Shown: piece after piece, positions 6,628-14,604 of the stretch | Layout of the letters: each line of letters starts with the position of its first letter | How positions within the stretch are numbered: the first letter of the stretch is position 1 | Source: Acidobacteriaceae bacterium | Lineage (GTDB): Bacteria > Acidobacteriota > Terriglobia > Terriglobales > Acidobacteriaceae | Reading direction: 5' to 3' | DNA: 20,694 nucleotides | NCBI GenBank assembly: GCA_003164255.1 | Contig: PLST01000100.1 | Location: 1 to 20,694, forward strand | Made by a program: the position numbers and the translations under genes | The notes under the pieces: generated by a model | Told to the model about the DNA's origin: nothing | The model's input: the letters and a program-made list of their open reading frames with translations, nothing else | Databases searched by the model: none

Positions 6628-6845
6628 ACAGTCACCTCGGGGGAGCGAGAGTGTTAGTGCGTTCGCAACCTAGTTGGTGGGCCCGTATGCTGGTCAACCA
6701 AACATCATTCATCCAACGTTTCTTCTCCATCCTTAGGGCTGGCGGCCGGCTTCTCCAGCAGGTCACTCATCAAAACCGTTCGTGCGCAAAGGATGCTCAA
6801 TTCTGCCACTCTCACCTGATCCGGGCAGTGAGGCTCCTTCCGCTC

Positions 6846-7268
6846 TCATTCCATCAGTGCTTCCGTAATCCAGCCAACTTCCGTACTGTCGGCCCATACT
6901 TTGCCGGCTCTCACCTTCTCCAGGTACGAGCCCAGTTCTCGCAACTCAAACTCCGCTAAATTCAGCACGCCCCTTGCGCCACACTTGAAAGCCGCTACCA
7001 CCGTCTCGCGCATCCGCGTATTTGCAAAAAGTATGATCTTCGTCTCAGGTGCCTGGCCTCGAATGCGGCGAAGCAACTCGAGCGCTTCCCATCTCCTATT
7101 CCCGAAATCGGCGCTCACCAGCGCCATTTGAGCGCCTGTGGGCACGGGGTTTGCATACGCTTCCTGCATCGTTTCCAAATGGATAATCACGTTGCAGTGT
7201 TGCCTTGGGTCTTGTGTCGCTGTCAGCACTTGTGAGTTGCAGCCGCTTCGCGCGGAGGCAAGCAGCAC
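6846..7268 (-). CDS. stand-alone pseudo-receiver protein
   Basis: The 140 residues align by eye with the receiver of the LuxR-type regulator at 2047-2823: strand 1 (LLASARS), strand 3 (MALVSADFG), helix 3 (EALELLRRIR), strand 4 (ETKIILFANTR), and GARGVLNLAE. The end, RAGKVWADSTEVGW, matches the linker GQIWASSEELCW that precedes the helix-turn-helix in the regulator, and then the frame stops. Phosphorylation residues are missing: no acidic pair in strand 1, serine (S52) where the aspartate should be, and no lysine after strand 5. The GTG start at 7268 begins exactly at strand 1 but has no clear ribosome site. The frame is open 90 bases further upstream with no good start. The 218 bases between it and the transferase gene hold no recognisable DNA-binding domain. 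It could be a protein-protein adaptor or a decayed regulator. Confidence 0.6.
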   Translation of the reverse strand: MLLASARSGCNSQVLTATQDPRQHCNVIIHLETMQEAYANPVPTGAQMALVSADFGNRRWEALELLRRIRGQAPETKIILFANTRMRETVVAAFKCGARGVLNLAEFELRELGSYLEKVRAGKVWADSTEVGWITEALME

Positions 7269-8173
7269 TGCTGTTGCATCCGATCCACGGGGTTGATCGT
7301 TTCTTTCTCTGCCTGCCGCATCGTTCTCATTCCTAGAAGCAGAAAACAGGTCCGTCGTTTATTCGCAAAGCGAGCAGAACCACCAGTCTGTCCAGTCTCT
7401 TCGTCTCGTTCGAACAAACGTCGCAACGCATCTTCTTCGTTCAGCAACGCAGGAGTTCCAAGCGGCTCAGCCCGCTCAGAATTTTGCGTTGCTCTCGCGA
7501 GCAATGTGCATCCGGGTAAGTTTCCCTTGGACAGTAGGCAACTCAATTCTTTGAGAAAGGTCTTGCAGCCCGGAATGACAATGCACGAGGGAACCGAATC
7601 AGTTGCAATCTTTTGACAGCTTGAAGAATCTGTCGCTGTCGAAACCAAACTAGCCCCGCCCTTGATCGAAGACAAGAGTACAAATTACCCAATCTGTTCT
7701 TCCTTAATCGCGCGAGTCTATGCCTTCATGGCAGTCCGCATACCTGTGCAAAACTTGTTGCTAACCAGGAAGACAGGTCGTTCTGTGTCCCCTTCTGCAT
7801 CGAGCGGTGCCAGGCGCGCAATTGTGGTTTCCCCGCCAATCCAGCACCTCGCGCCGCATTGCACTGCAAACGCAGCACTACGCCGCAAGCATCGCTGCTC
7901 GCGAATCCTCAATCTTGTGGCTCGATAGGGAAGAAAGTATGCAGGCGAAAAGTAAGTTGCGAAATCCAGGGTAAATTGCAATCATGAATTCCACAGTTGA
8001 GGCCTAACTCCGCAGAAATTCAGCAAGATTAGGTCGCTCCGGCGGAGTTATCGGCTTTAACCGACAGAGAAGAAGCGATTCCTGCGAGTATGCTTTCTTT
8101 TCTCCGGCGGCAGGCTCTTCGAAACCGATAGTCTGCCCACAAACAACATGCGTTTATGACGTGACTCAACAAA
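7269..8173. other. 905-base region without a convincing gene
   Basis: This stretch separates the two EPS arms and should hold the promoter of the plus-strand operon. Open frames exist on both strands (the longest is minus-strand 7223-7675) but none shows a recognisable domain, ribosome site or plausible composition. Only weak features are visible: the small inverted repeat CTCCG-G-CGGAG near 8037 and poor promoter-like boxes near 7957-7985. It may be a long regulatory leader or the remains of a lost gene. Confidence 0.4.
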
Positions 8174-8992
8174 ATGGATGAGCCCCCAATGCCGTTCCAA
8201 AGATCAAAAGACATGCGCCTCGGTTCGACCGCTAATGAGGGAAGTTTCGCCCGCGGTCAAAAGACCCTATTCCGATTTGCAGCTGCGCTCGTCCTCTCCT
8301 CCCTCAGCACCGTCACGGCCTTTTCGCAGAAGTACGCTTCTCCGCCACCTGAGTTCTTCATGGCCAATCAACCCGGTAAGCCGCTCGCCATCGTTCCCGG
8401 AGACGTTCTGTCCGTCAGGTTTTACTACAATCCGGAATTGAATAAGACCGTGAAGGTTCGCGAAGACGGCAAAATCTCCCTCGACATGTTCCAGGGAATT
8501 GAAGCAGCAGGTCTTACCCCCGAGGAGTTGCAGAAAAAACTCGTCGAGATCTATGCGCACGAATTCACTGATCCGGTCATCACCATCGACGTGGATGCCT
8601 CTTCTTCCGGATCCGTCTATGTCACCGGAGAAGTGCAATCTCCCGGAACGCAGGAATGGCACGGCAATCTCACGCTCGCCATGGCCCTTGCTGTCAGCCA
8701 CGTCAACCACAAAACAGCCGGCCTGAAGTCCGTATTCCTCATTCGCGCATTGGAACCCGGAAAATTCAGCGCTTATAAATTGGACGCGTCGCTCCCAGTC
8801 GGAAAATGCCGCGACCTTCAAATCCTTCCGGGCGATGTTCTGTTCGTGCCAAGAAAGTTCATCGTAAAGGCCGATGATTTCATGGAGCAATATGTTCGCC
8901 AGCTTCTGCCTGCCACCCCGAATGCAGCGGCAGACGTTCTCTTCACCCCTGGAAATCCCGTCGTGGCTTCCTCTGCGACCACAACGCAATAA
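8174..8992 (+). CDS. Wza-like polysaccharide export protein
   Basis: The 272-residue protein has a basic N-terminus and a hydrophobic signal (about 31-50, FRFAAALVLSSLSTVTAFSQ), then a Poly_export domain (about 68-135: PGDVLSVRFYYNPELN, VREDGKISLDMF, TPEELQKKL, DPVITIDV) and an SLBB-type domain (about 145-235, GSVYVTGEVQSPGTQEW to LPGDVLFVPR). These proteins form the outer-membrane channel for EPS. There is no lipobox cysteine, so unlike E. coli Wza it is not a lipoprotein by sequence and probably uses signal peptidase I. The ATG at 8174 is not preceded by a good ribosome site; ATGs at 8189 and 8213 are in frame and also leave the signal intact. It opens the plus-strand EPS operon, 126 bases before the chain-length gene. 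Confidence 0.9.
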   Translation: MDEPPMPFQRSKDMRLGSTANEGSFARGQKTLFRFAAALVLSSLSTVTAFSQKYASPPPEFFMANQPGKPLAIVPGDVLSVRFYYNPELNKTVKVREDGKISLDMFQGIEAAGLTPEELQKKLVEIYAHEFTDPVITIDVDASSSGSVYVTGEVQSPGTQEWHGNLTLAMALAVSHVNHKTAGLKSVFLIRALEPGKFSAYKLDASLPVGKCRDLQILPGDVLFVPRKFIVKADDFMEQYVRQLLPATPNAAADVLFTPGNPVVASSATTTQ

Positions 8993-9118
8993 CCACACGA
9001 TCCTCGCATCGTAACTTCGTTCAGTACGTTGTAGTTCATTCAATTCTAACTTCCATTGTGCGGAGCTGACTGGGACGGCTAGAAATTAGTCAATTTAAGC
9101 AAGGGATTGATCAGACCT

Positions 9119-11230
9119 ATGGAATTCACGATCCGAGACTTGTTAAGCACGGTCTTTCGGCATGCTCGCGGCCTTCTGCTGTTCTGGGTGTTCCTCCTTG
9201 TTGCCGTGCTCATTTTCTATACCCAGACCAGAAAGCTCTACGAGTCCGACGCGAAGATCCTCGTTTCTCTAGGGTCTGAGGTACAGGGAAGCGCCGAATA
9301 TCTCAACGAAAAGAATTTGCAGTTAACGCAGCGAGAGCAGCAGATTCACGATGAGCAACAGATTCTCCAAAGCCATGAGGTCCTGGTCACCACGGCCAAG
9401 TGGATCCTCGGCGAACCCACACCCGGCTTCTCTGAGCCCACACGCGACTGGCGCATCGAGGAAGCCCGGCGTTACGTCACCGGCGAGCAACCCGAACAGA
9501 CCCTGCTTCTGAAAGGCATTCACGATGTCACGTGGCTCGTCGGCAAGCTCTCAACTCCCAAAACCCACGATGAGCAGCTCGAAGACACAGTGCGCGTGCT
9601 CTCAAAGGATCTCAAAGTAAATCCGATCTTTGATTCAGACGCGTTGGATGTCACTTTTCGTTATCGAGATCCCCGTGTTGCCCAAACCATCCTCACCCTC
9701 CTCATTACTTCCTATCTCGATCACCACATCGACATTTTTCAGAACCCCGCGGAAGCAAACCTCCTGAAGACGCAATACGATCAATCCGTCGAGCACTATC
9801 ATGATCGCCTTGCGCAATTCTCCGCCTACATGACCAGCCATGGCGTCTACAGCGACGACTCCCAGATGACCACCCTTATGGAGCAAGGCGAAAAGTTGTC
9901 GCAGGCACTCAACCAGGCCCTGGCCGACGAGTCATCCGATCGTGCAAAGCTCAACTCCCTCACCGGAATTGATCAGTCCTTGCAGCAGTATGAGAAGTAC
10001 AGTTCCATTGATGTGCGCAACAAACAACGCGATGATCTTCTCTCCAAACTCAATAACGCCACTCTCGAGCAGAAGGCCCTCCTGAGCCGCCATCCGGAAG
10101 GCAGCCGCGCCTATCAGGAAGAAGAAACAAAGCTCGCGGAAATTCGCCGTCTCGTCGGTCAGGAACCTGCCACGGTGACGGACCAGACAGAACAGAGGCG
10201 AACCAAGGCGTCTGAGCTTGCGCAGTCTGAAATCATAGGCTCAACGGAAGCCGAGCGCGGCGATCAGGCTCGTGTCGATCAGTTGCGCCGCGACCTCAGG
10301 CAGAACGAGGCTAGCCTGAAAGGCTATGCAGCGGGCTTGCAGGGCTTCGATTCGCTCAAGCTCGATCTCGATTTGGCAAAGCAGGAATCCGAACAAATGG
10401 CGAAGGCGTATGTCGACAGTCATCTCAAGGATCTGACCTCTCAAAAAGCGATTACCGACGTTTCTCTCATCGACGAGCCCACGTGGGACTTTCGCGCTGC
10501 AAGCCCGAAAAAGGCAACCGTCGCAGCCGTCGCGGGAGCCCTGCTCCTTCTTGGAAGCATCGCGTTCCTGGTCGCCGGCGCCGCTCTCGATGAGACCGTC
10601 ACCAATCCAAGAGCCGTAAAAATGCGCCTGGGATCTGAGGTTGTCGGCAACTTTCCCGTCTTGCGCGACAGGGACGATGAACTCGAGTTCGCCGATCGAT
10701 TCGAAAGAGATCAGCGTGGCGAGTTCGCGCGGATCTTTCGTTCAATTCCAAATCGCGGGCTGCAGGGCCGCGTCATCGTCTTCGCCGAATCTAACTCCGG
10801 CGAGGGAGCTTCGCTTATCGCCTACGGATTGGCGCAATATCTCAGCAATCATGCCCGGGAGAAAACGGCGTTCATTGACCGCACCGTCCGCCCGCTTCCC
10901 TGCGAAGGCGTCACTCGTCCCGCTGCCGATCGCCTCACCGTAGTTGGCTGGTCCATGGCCAGCAATGATGCGCTTGCATTGTTCACGCATGCGCGCCGCG
11001 AAAACACCAACATCGTCATCGCAAGCGGAGCAGTCAAAGACGCAACGGACCTGCTCGCAATCAGCGGAGTCGCTCCCACTACCTTCCTCATCGTCGAGGC
11101 CGGAAAAACCAGGCGCGCCGCCGCTCGATTCAGCATAGACACGCTCGAAAGGCACGGCTTCCACAACGTAAGGGTCGTCCTCAATAAAAGAAAAATGTAC
11201 ATTCCCAATTGGATGATGAGGTTCGTATGA
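9119..11230 (+). CDS. Wzz-like chain-length protein fused to a degenerate tyrosine-kinase (BY-kinase-like) domain
   Basis: The 703-residue protein starts at the ATG at 9119 (AAGGGA at 9101-9106; a TTG at 9107 directly abuts that site). Layout: membrane helix at about 18-36; a long periplasmic region rich in Gln, Glu and Leu that should form coiled coils (about 60-450); a second helix at about 466-490; and a cytoplasmic P-loop-like domain at about 545-703. This is the fused layout of polysaccharide co-polymerases with a bacterial tyrosine kinase. The ATPase motifs are worn: the P-loop reads ESNSGEGAS, with A564 where the catalytic lysine should be; the second motif is FIDRTVRP (D587 kept, second Asp lost); the Walker B aspartate is replaced (IVIASGA, A635); and there is no C-terminal tyrosine cluster. 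Chain-length control through oligomerisation is likely retained, while kinase activity is unlikely. It overlaps the acetyltransferase gene by four bases. Confidence 0.85.
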   Translation: MEFTIRDLLSTVFRHARGLLLFWVFLLVAVLIFYTQTRKLYESDAKILVSLGSEVQGSAEYLNEKNLQLTQREQQIHDEQQILQSHEVLVTTAKWILGEPTPGFSEPTRDWRIEEARRYVTGEQPEQTLLLKGIHDVTWLVGKLSTPKTHDEQLEDTVRVLSKDLKVNPIFDSDALDVTFRYRDPRVAQTILTLLITSYLDHHIDIFQNPAEANLLKTQYDQSVEHYHDRLAQFSAYMTSHGVYSDDSQMTTLMEQGEKLSQALNQALADESSDRAKLNSLTGIDQSLQQYEKYSSIDVRNKQRDDLLSKLNNATLEQKALLSRHPEGSRAYQEEETKLAEIRRLVGQEPATVTDQTEQRRTKASELAQSEIIGSTEAERGDQARVDQLRRDLRQNEASLKGYAAGLQGFDSLKLDLDLAKQESEQMAKAYVDSHLKDLTSQKAITDVSLIDEPTWDFRAASPKKATVAAVAGALLLLGSIAFLVAGAALDETVTNPRAVKMRLGSEVVGNFPVLRDRDDELEFADRFERDQRGEFARIFRSIPNRGLQGRVIVFAESNSGEGASLIAYGLAQYLSNHAREKTAFIDRTVRPLPCEGVTRPAADRLTVVGWSMASNDALALFTHARRENTNIVIASGAVKDATDLLAISGVAPTTFLIVEAGKTRRAAARFSIDTLERHGFHNVRVVLNKRKMYIPNWMMRFV

Positions 11231-11853
11231 GAAAGGCGTATCTCAAGCTTTGCAAGAAGCTTCGATATCGCTGGTACTTCGCTTACACGTGGCTGCACAG
11301 GAGCAGCCTGAAGCACTGCGGCAAGGGCGTTCGCCTGGAGTATCCGATCCGTCTTGAGGAGCCACATCGCATCAGCATTGGCGATGACGTCATGACTCAT
11401 CCCCGGGTCTGGCTCAATCCCGTCGTCCAATGGGCTGGAATTCAGTACAACGGCGAAATCATCATAGGCAATCGCGTCAAAATCGGATATGACGTCCAAA
11501 TTTCCTCTGCGTCCTCCGTCGTTATTGAAGAGGACGTAGCCATCGCCTCCCGTGCATTAATTGTCGATCATATTCATGATCACTCGCACATCGATATGCC
11601 CATCCGCGAAGCCCCACTGACCAGGCCGGAGCCTGTACGAATCGGAAAGCGTTCCTTCCTCGGAGTCAACTGCTTCATTGGTCCCGGCGTGCAGATCGGC
11701 GAGCATGCCGTGATCGCAGCCAACGCTGTCGTCAACAAGGATGTTCCTTCCTACTGCCTCGCTATCGGCAATCCGGCCCGCGTACTGCGTTACCACACGC
11801 CGCTGTCGGACGATCTTGAGGCTGCGGCGCCCTGCGAGGTACAGCTTGGCTGA
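11227..11853 (+). CDS. hexapeptide-repeat O-acetyltransferase
   Basis: The 208-residue protein is a left-handed beta-helix acyltransferase of the WbbJ/maltose-acetyltransferase type. Hexapeptide-type turns run from about residue 45 to 175 (RISIGDDVMTHPRVWLN, EIIIGNRVKIGYDVQIS, SVVIEEDVAIA, VRIGKRSFLGVNCFIGPG, VQIGEHAVIAANAVV). The HDHSHID segment probably supplies the catalytic histidine, and a closing CLAIGNPARVLRYH is typical of the family. It most likely puts acetyl groups from acetyl-CoA on a sugar of the repeat unit in the cytoplasm. I chose the ATG at 11227, which overlaps the stop of the upstream gene (ATGA) and so suggests translational coupling; an upstream in-frame ATG at 11209 is less likely. 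The end overlaps the flippase start by eight bases. Confidence 0.88.
   Translation: MRKAYLKLCKKLRYRWYFAYTWLHRSSLKHCGKGVRLEYPIRLEEPHRISIGDDVMTHPRVWLNPVVQWAGIQYNGEIIIGNRVKIGYDVQISSASSVVIEEDVAIASRALIVDHIHDHSHIDMPIREAPLTRPEPVRIGKRSFLGVNCFIGPGVQIGEHAVIAANAVVNKDVPSYCLAIGNPARVLRYHTPLSDDLEAAAPCEVQLG
11836..11839 (+). promoter_or_regulatory. ribosome binding site selecting the TTG start of the flippase
   Basis: GAGG lies inside the end of the acetyltransferase gene, six bases before the TTG at 11846. The spacing is better for this codon than for the GTG at 11855, so it decides the proposed start. Confidence 0.4.
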
Positions 11854-13138
11854 CGTGCCCATTGTCGTTCAAGGTCGGTTGCTGCCATCCATCGCTCCGA
11901 CCAATTCCTCCGCCGCGCGTAGGCTCTTTTCCAATAGTGCCGCCATGGCCATCGCCAATCTGGCTGGTCGCGGATTGGGTTATGCCTACATCATCTTGAT
12001 GGCCAGAAAACTCGATCCGCGCTACCTCGGGGCTTACGCGGTTCTTGTTACCACCAGTCTGCTCATCGAGCTCATCTCCAACCTCGGTCTCGACAAAATT
12101 CTCGTTCGCGAGATAACGAAAGGCACAGCGGAAGTCGGGCAAGGCTTCTTTCTGGCCGCGCTTCCTGTCCGCCTTGCCATGGCTGTGCCTACGGCCGCAT
12201 GCGCGTGGCTCTTACTTCACGCATTCTTCTCCCAGCGTCTTTTCGCTCCGTTCTGGTGCGTCGCCCTCTATCTGTGTGCCATCTTCCCGGTTGTTGCTGC
12301 CAGAAATTGTGAAGCGTTCCTCACAGCACACGAACGCCTTTTGCCCGTCGCCATCTCGCAAGCGTGCGAGCGCGTCACCGTCTTTCTGGCTGTATTTGCG
12401 CTTGCGTTTGGGCAACTTAGTTTTGCGGGGCTTCTCTGCATCATCCCCGTCGCATCGTTTGTCCGGCTACTGATCGTCGCGTCTTCTGTATCGCAACTCT
12501 GGAGCCACAACGTCCGCGCGCTCCGGCCTTCCGTCCGCTCGTTTCTCAAGCAGGCTGTCGAGTTGCTCTCGGTTGAAATTCTCGCAATGGTGTACTTCCG
12601 GTCAGACACATTTCTTGTCGCCAGGATGGATGGCCTCGCGATCACCGGGATCTATCAGATCACCTACAAGATCTTCGACCTCTGCATCTCCCTCTTTGCC
12701 GGGTTTCTGCAGGCTGTGTTTCCGAGGATGGTCAGGGATAGAAGCCGCGCGTCGCTGCTTAAGATCCTCGCATTCGGCGTAGCCGTTCTGCTCGTGCCGG
12801 CAGGCTTCATCATCCTTGCTCGCGGCCTCATCCTTGGCTCAATACATCCCGAATATATCGCCGGATCCAAATCGCTCGTATGGCTCATGCTCACGGTGCC
12901 GCTCGTCTTCACCACGTCCACGCTCGCCAATGCCGCAATCGCAGCAGGCCATGTGCGTATCCTCATCGTCTGTGCCGTTGGCCTCATCGTTACCAACGTC
13001 GGCATGAACATGATTCTCATTCCGAAATATTCCATAAACGGCGCTGCCTTCTCCACCTTTGCATGTGAGCTGCTGAGCGTCGTCCTCCTCGGTCCGTTCA
13101 TCTTTTTCAAACTTGGCGATTCTGAAGGTGCAGCGTGA
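11846..13138 (+). CDS. Wzx-like polysaccharide flippase
   Basis: The 430-residue protein is almost wholly hydrophobic with about 12 membrane helices spread over residues 25-425 and short charged loops, as in the PST/Wzx branch of the MOP exporter superfamily. Helix 1 has the usual small-residue motif (NLAGRGLGYAYIILMARKLD) and is followed by YLGAYAVLV, typical of O-unit flippases. It should move the lipid-linked repeat unit across the inner membrane. The start is a TTG at 11846 with GAGG six bases upstream (11836-11839); a GTG at 11855 is the alternative. An open frame runs back to 11741 inside the acetyltransferase gene but lacks family character. The gene overlaps its neighbours on both sides (the next start is GTGA), so it sits in a tight operon. 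Confidence 0.87.
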   Translation: MADVPIVVQGRLLPSIAPTNSSAARRLFSNSAAMAIANLAGRGLGYAYIILMARKLDPRYLGAYAVLVTTSLLIELISNLGLDKILVREITKGTAEVGQGFFLAALPVRLAMAVPTAACAWLLLHAFFSQRLFAPFWCVALYLCAIFPVVAARNCEAFLTAHERLLPVAISQACERVTVFLAVFALAFGQLSFAGLLCIIPVASFVRLLIVASSVSQLWSHNVRALRPSVRSFLKQAVELLSVEILAMVYFRSDTFLVARMDGLAITGIYQITYKIFDLCISLFAGFLQAVFPRMVRDRSRASLLKILAFGVAVLLVPAGFIILARGLILGSIHPEYIAGSKSLVWLMLTVPLVFTTSTLANAAIAAGHVRILIVCAVGLIVTNVGMNMILIPKYSINGAAFSTFACELLSVVLLGPFIFFKLGDSEGAA

Positions 13139-14583
13139 GTACTGTAATCCACATCGAACGATTGCCCTCCAGCACTGGCAACCTTATCGCGTTGTCCGCG
13201 GCCGCAATCGTCGTCGGTTGCGTCGCCGCCGCGGTGGGCCTTCCCGCCATTTATTGCCTCATCGCGCTTTCGATCCTCGTCATCTTTGCCGCAGTCGCTC
13301 TGCGTCAACCCACGCTCACGTTAAGCGCAGCTATCTGGTGTCTCGGGCTGTTCCCCTTCAGTTGGGGACTCAAGTCGGGAGTCTTTCCCAAGTTGTTCGG
13401 TGATGAAGTTCTTCTCGTCCTCTATCTAGCGGTCTTTCCTTTTTTCTACTTCTTTCGCCGAAGAGTTTGGCGTCCGGGCTTCGGTAGTTTCTATCTCGTA
13501 CTGGCCGTCTTCCTTTTTGCGCAGTGCGTCTCCTTCATTCCAATGGAGCACGACCTCATCGCGTTACGAAACTTCATCGAAACCTGCGTTCTCGGCCCGC
13601 TGCTGGCCGTTCTTGTTTTGCAGGAAGCATCCAATGCTGACGCCGAAACCATCGGAACGGCAATCGTGTGGCTCAGCGCCGTGATTGCCGCGCTCAGCAT
13701 CCTTGAGCGAATTGTGCTACGCAATCCCATCATGGAGCACCAACTCGACATCACCTATATCTCGCCTCAGCTGGCTCAAATCACCAACGGTGTATACCGT
13801 CCCTACGTAAGTTTCTTTCACCCGTCTGAAGCAGGAACGTTTATGGGCCTTGGTTTTCCCTTTGTGCTTCGCAAGGTTGCTCGCGAGCGATCGGCAATCT
13901 ACGCCACTGTTCTTCTCCTCGTCGCTGCCGGCCTGTTCATCAATGCCACCAGGGGAGTCTGGGTAGGCGTGGCCGCCGCCTGCGTGCTTATCATGCCGAA
14001 CGCGTTGCTGTTCATGGCCGTTGCCGTTCCTGCAGCCGCAGTCTCCGCAATCATCGGATACATGGCGCTCAAAGACACGCCCTTCCTTCTGCGGATCATG
14101 GATGTGGATCACCTCCTCAGCCGCTTTGTGTCCTGGCAACTGGCGCTGAATATCTTTTCCGATCATCCCTTCATCGGTGTCGGTCACATGCAATTCAAGC
14201 AGGTCTATCTCCACTATGTTCAGGACCTGAGCAGCGTGGCAAACTTTGATATCGCAAAAGTGTACGTGGTCGACAACCTGTACCTGACGGTCCTGGCAGA
14301 GCACGGCGCAATCGGGCTTCTCGGCGTGCTCGGCTTATTCATTTTCGTGTTTGTTGCGCTCGGCAGAAGCCGTAAAAGGCTGTTGGCTGCTGGCTTGTCT
14401 CACAACGCCAGCTTCGTCCGCGCGGCACAGTCGGCACTCGCGGTCTTTGCCGTCACCGGCTGTTTTGCCGATCTGAATCTGTTTACCAAGGCGACTAAGT
14501 TCTTGTTCATCCTCGTCGGTCTTGGATTTGCAATGAGCACTCCACCTGGCGCGGCCCATGAGTTCGAGCCACCGGTACGCTAG
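13135..14583 (+). CDS. Wzy-like polymerase / O-antigen ligase family protein
   Basis: The 482-residue membrane protein has roughly 11-12 hydrophobic segments and the marks of the O-antigen ligase/polymerase (Wzy_C) family: INATRGVWVG near the centre (about 265-275), a large loop, then RFVSWQLALNIFSDHPFIGVG and a histidine- and tyrosine-rich stretch, and VVDNLYLTVLAEHGAIGLLG. Proteins of this family polymerise lipid-linked repeat units or join them to an acceptor on the periplasmic face. With Wzx, Wzz and Wza partners adjacent, polymerase is the more likely role. The GTG start at 13135 overlaps the flippase stop (GTGA), so translation is probably coupled. Sequence alone does not separate ligase from polymerase. 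Confidence 0.88.
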   Translation: MSTVIHIERLPSSTGNLIALSAAAIVVGCVAAAVGLPAIYCLIALSILVIFAAVALRQPTLTLSAAIWCLGLFPFSWGLKSGVFPKLFGDEVLLVLYLAVFPFFYFFRRRVWRPGFGSFYLVLAVFLFAQCVSFIPMEHDLIALRNFIETCVLGPLLAVLVLQEASNADAETIGTAIVWLSAVIAALSILERIVLRNPIMEHQLDITYISPQLAQITNGVYRPYVSFFHPSEAGTFMGLGFPFVLRKVARERSAIYATVLLLVAAGLFINATRGVWVGVAAACVLIMPNALLFMAVAVPAAAVSAIIGYMALKDTPFLLRIMDVDHLLSRFVSWQLALNIFSDHPFIGVGHMQFKQVYLHYVQDLSSVANFDIAKVYVVDNLYLTVLAEHGAIGLLGVLGLFIFVFVALGRSRKRLLAAGLSHNASFVRAAQSALAVFAVTGCFADLNLFTKATKFLFILVGLGFAMSTPPGAAHEFEPPVR

Positions 14584-14604
14584 GGTGTCTCGCAGGAAAC
14601 GACA

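Noticed and set aside
7223..7675. 150-residue open frame on the minus strand overlapping the pseudo-receiver gene
   Set aside because: No recognisable domain, no ribosome site, many scattered cysteines and polar runs, and a 46-base overlap with a better-supported gene. It could be a decayed gene but the sequence does not support calling it.
8267..9043. 258-residue open frame on the minus strand opposite the Wza-like gene
   Set aside because: Shadow of the export gene; it shows no domain of its own.
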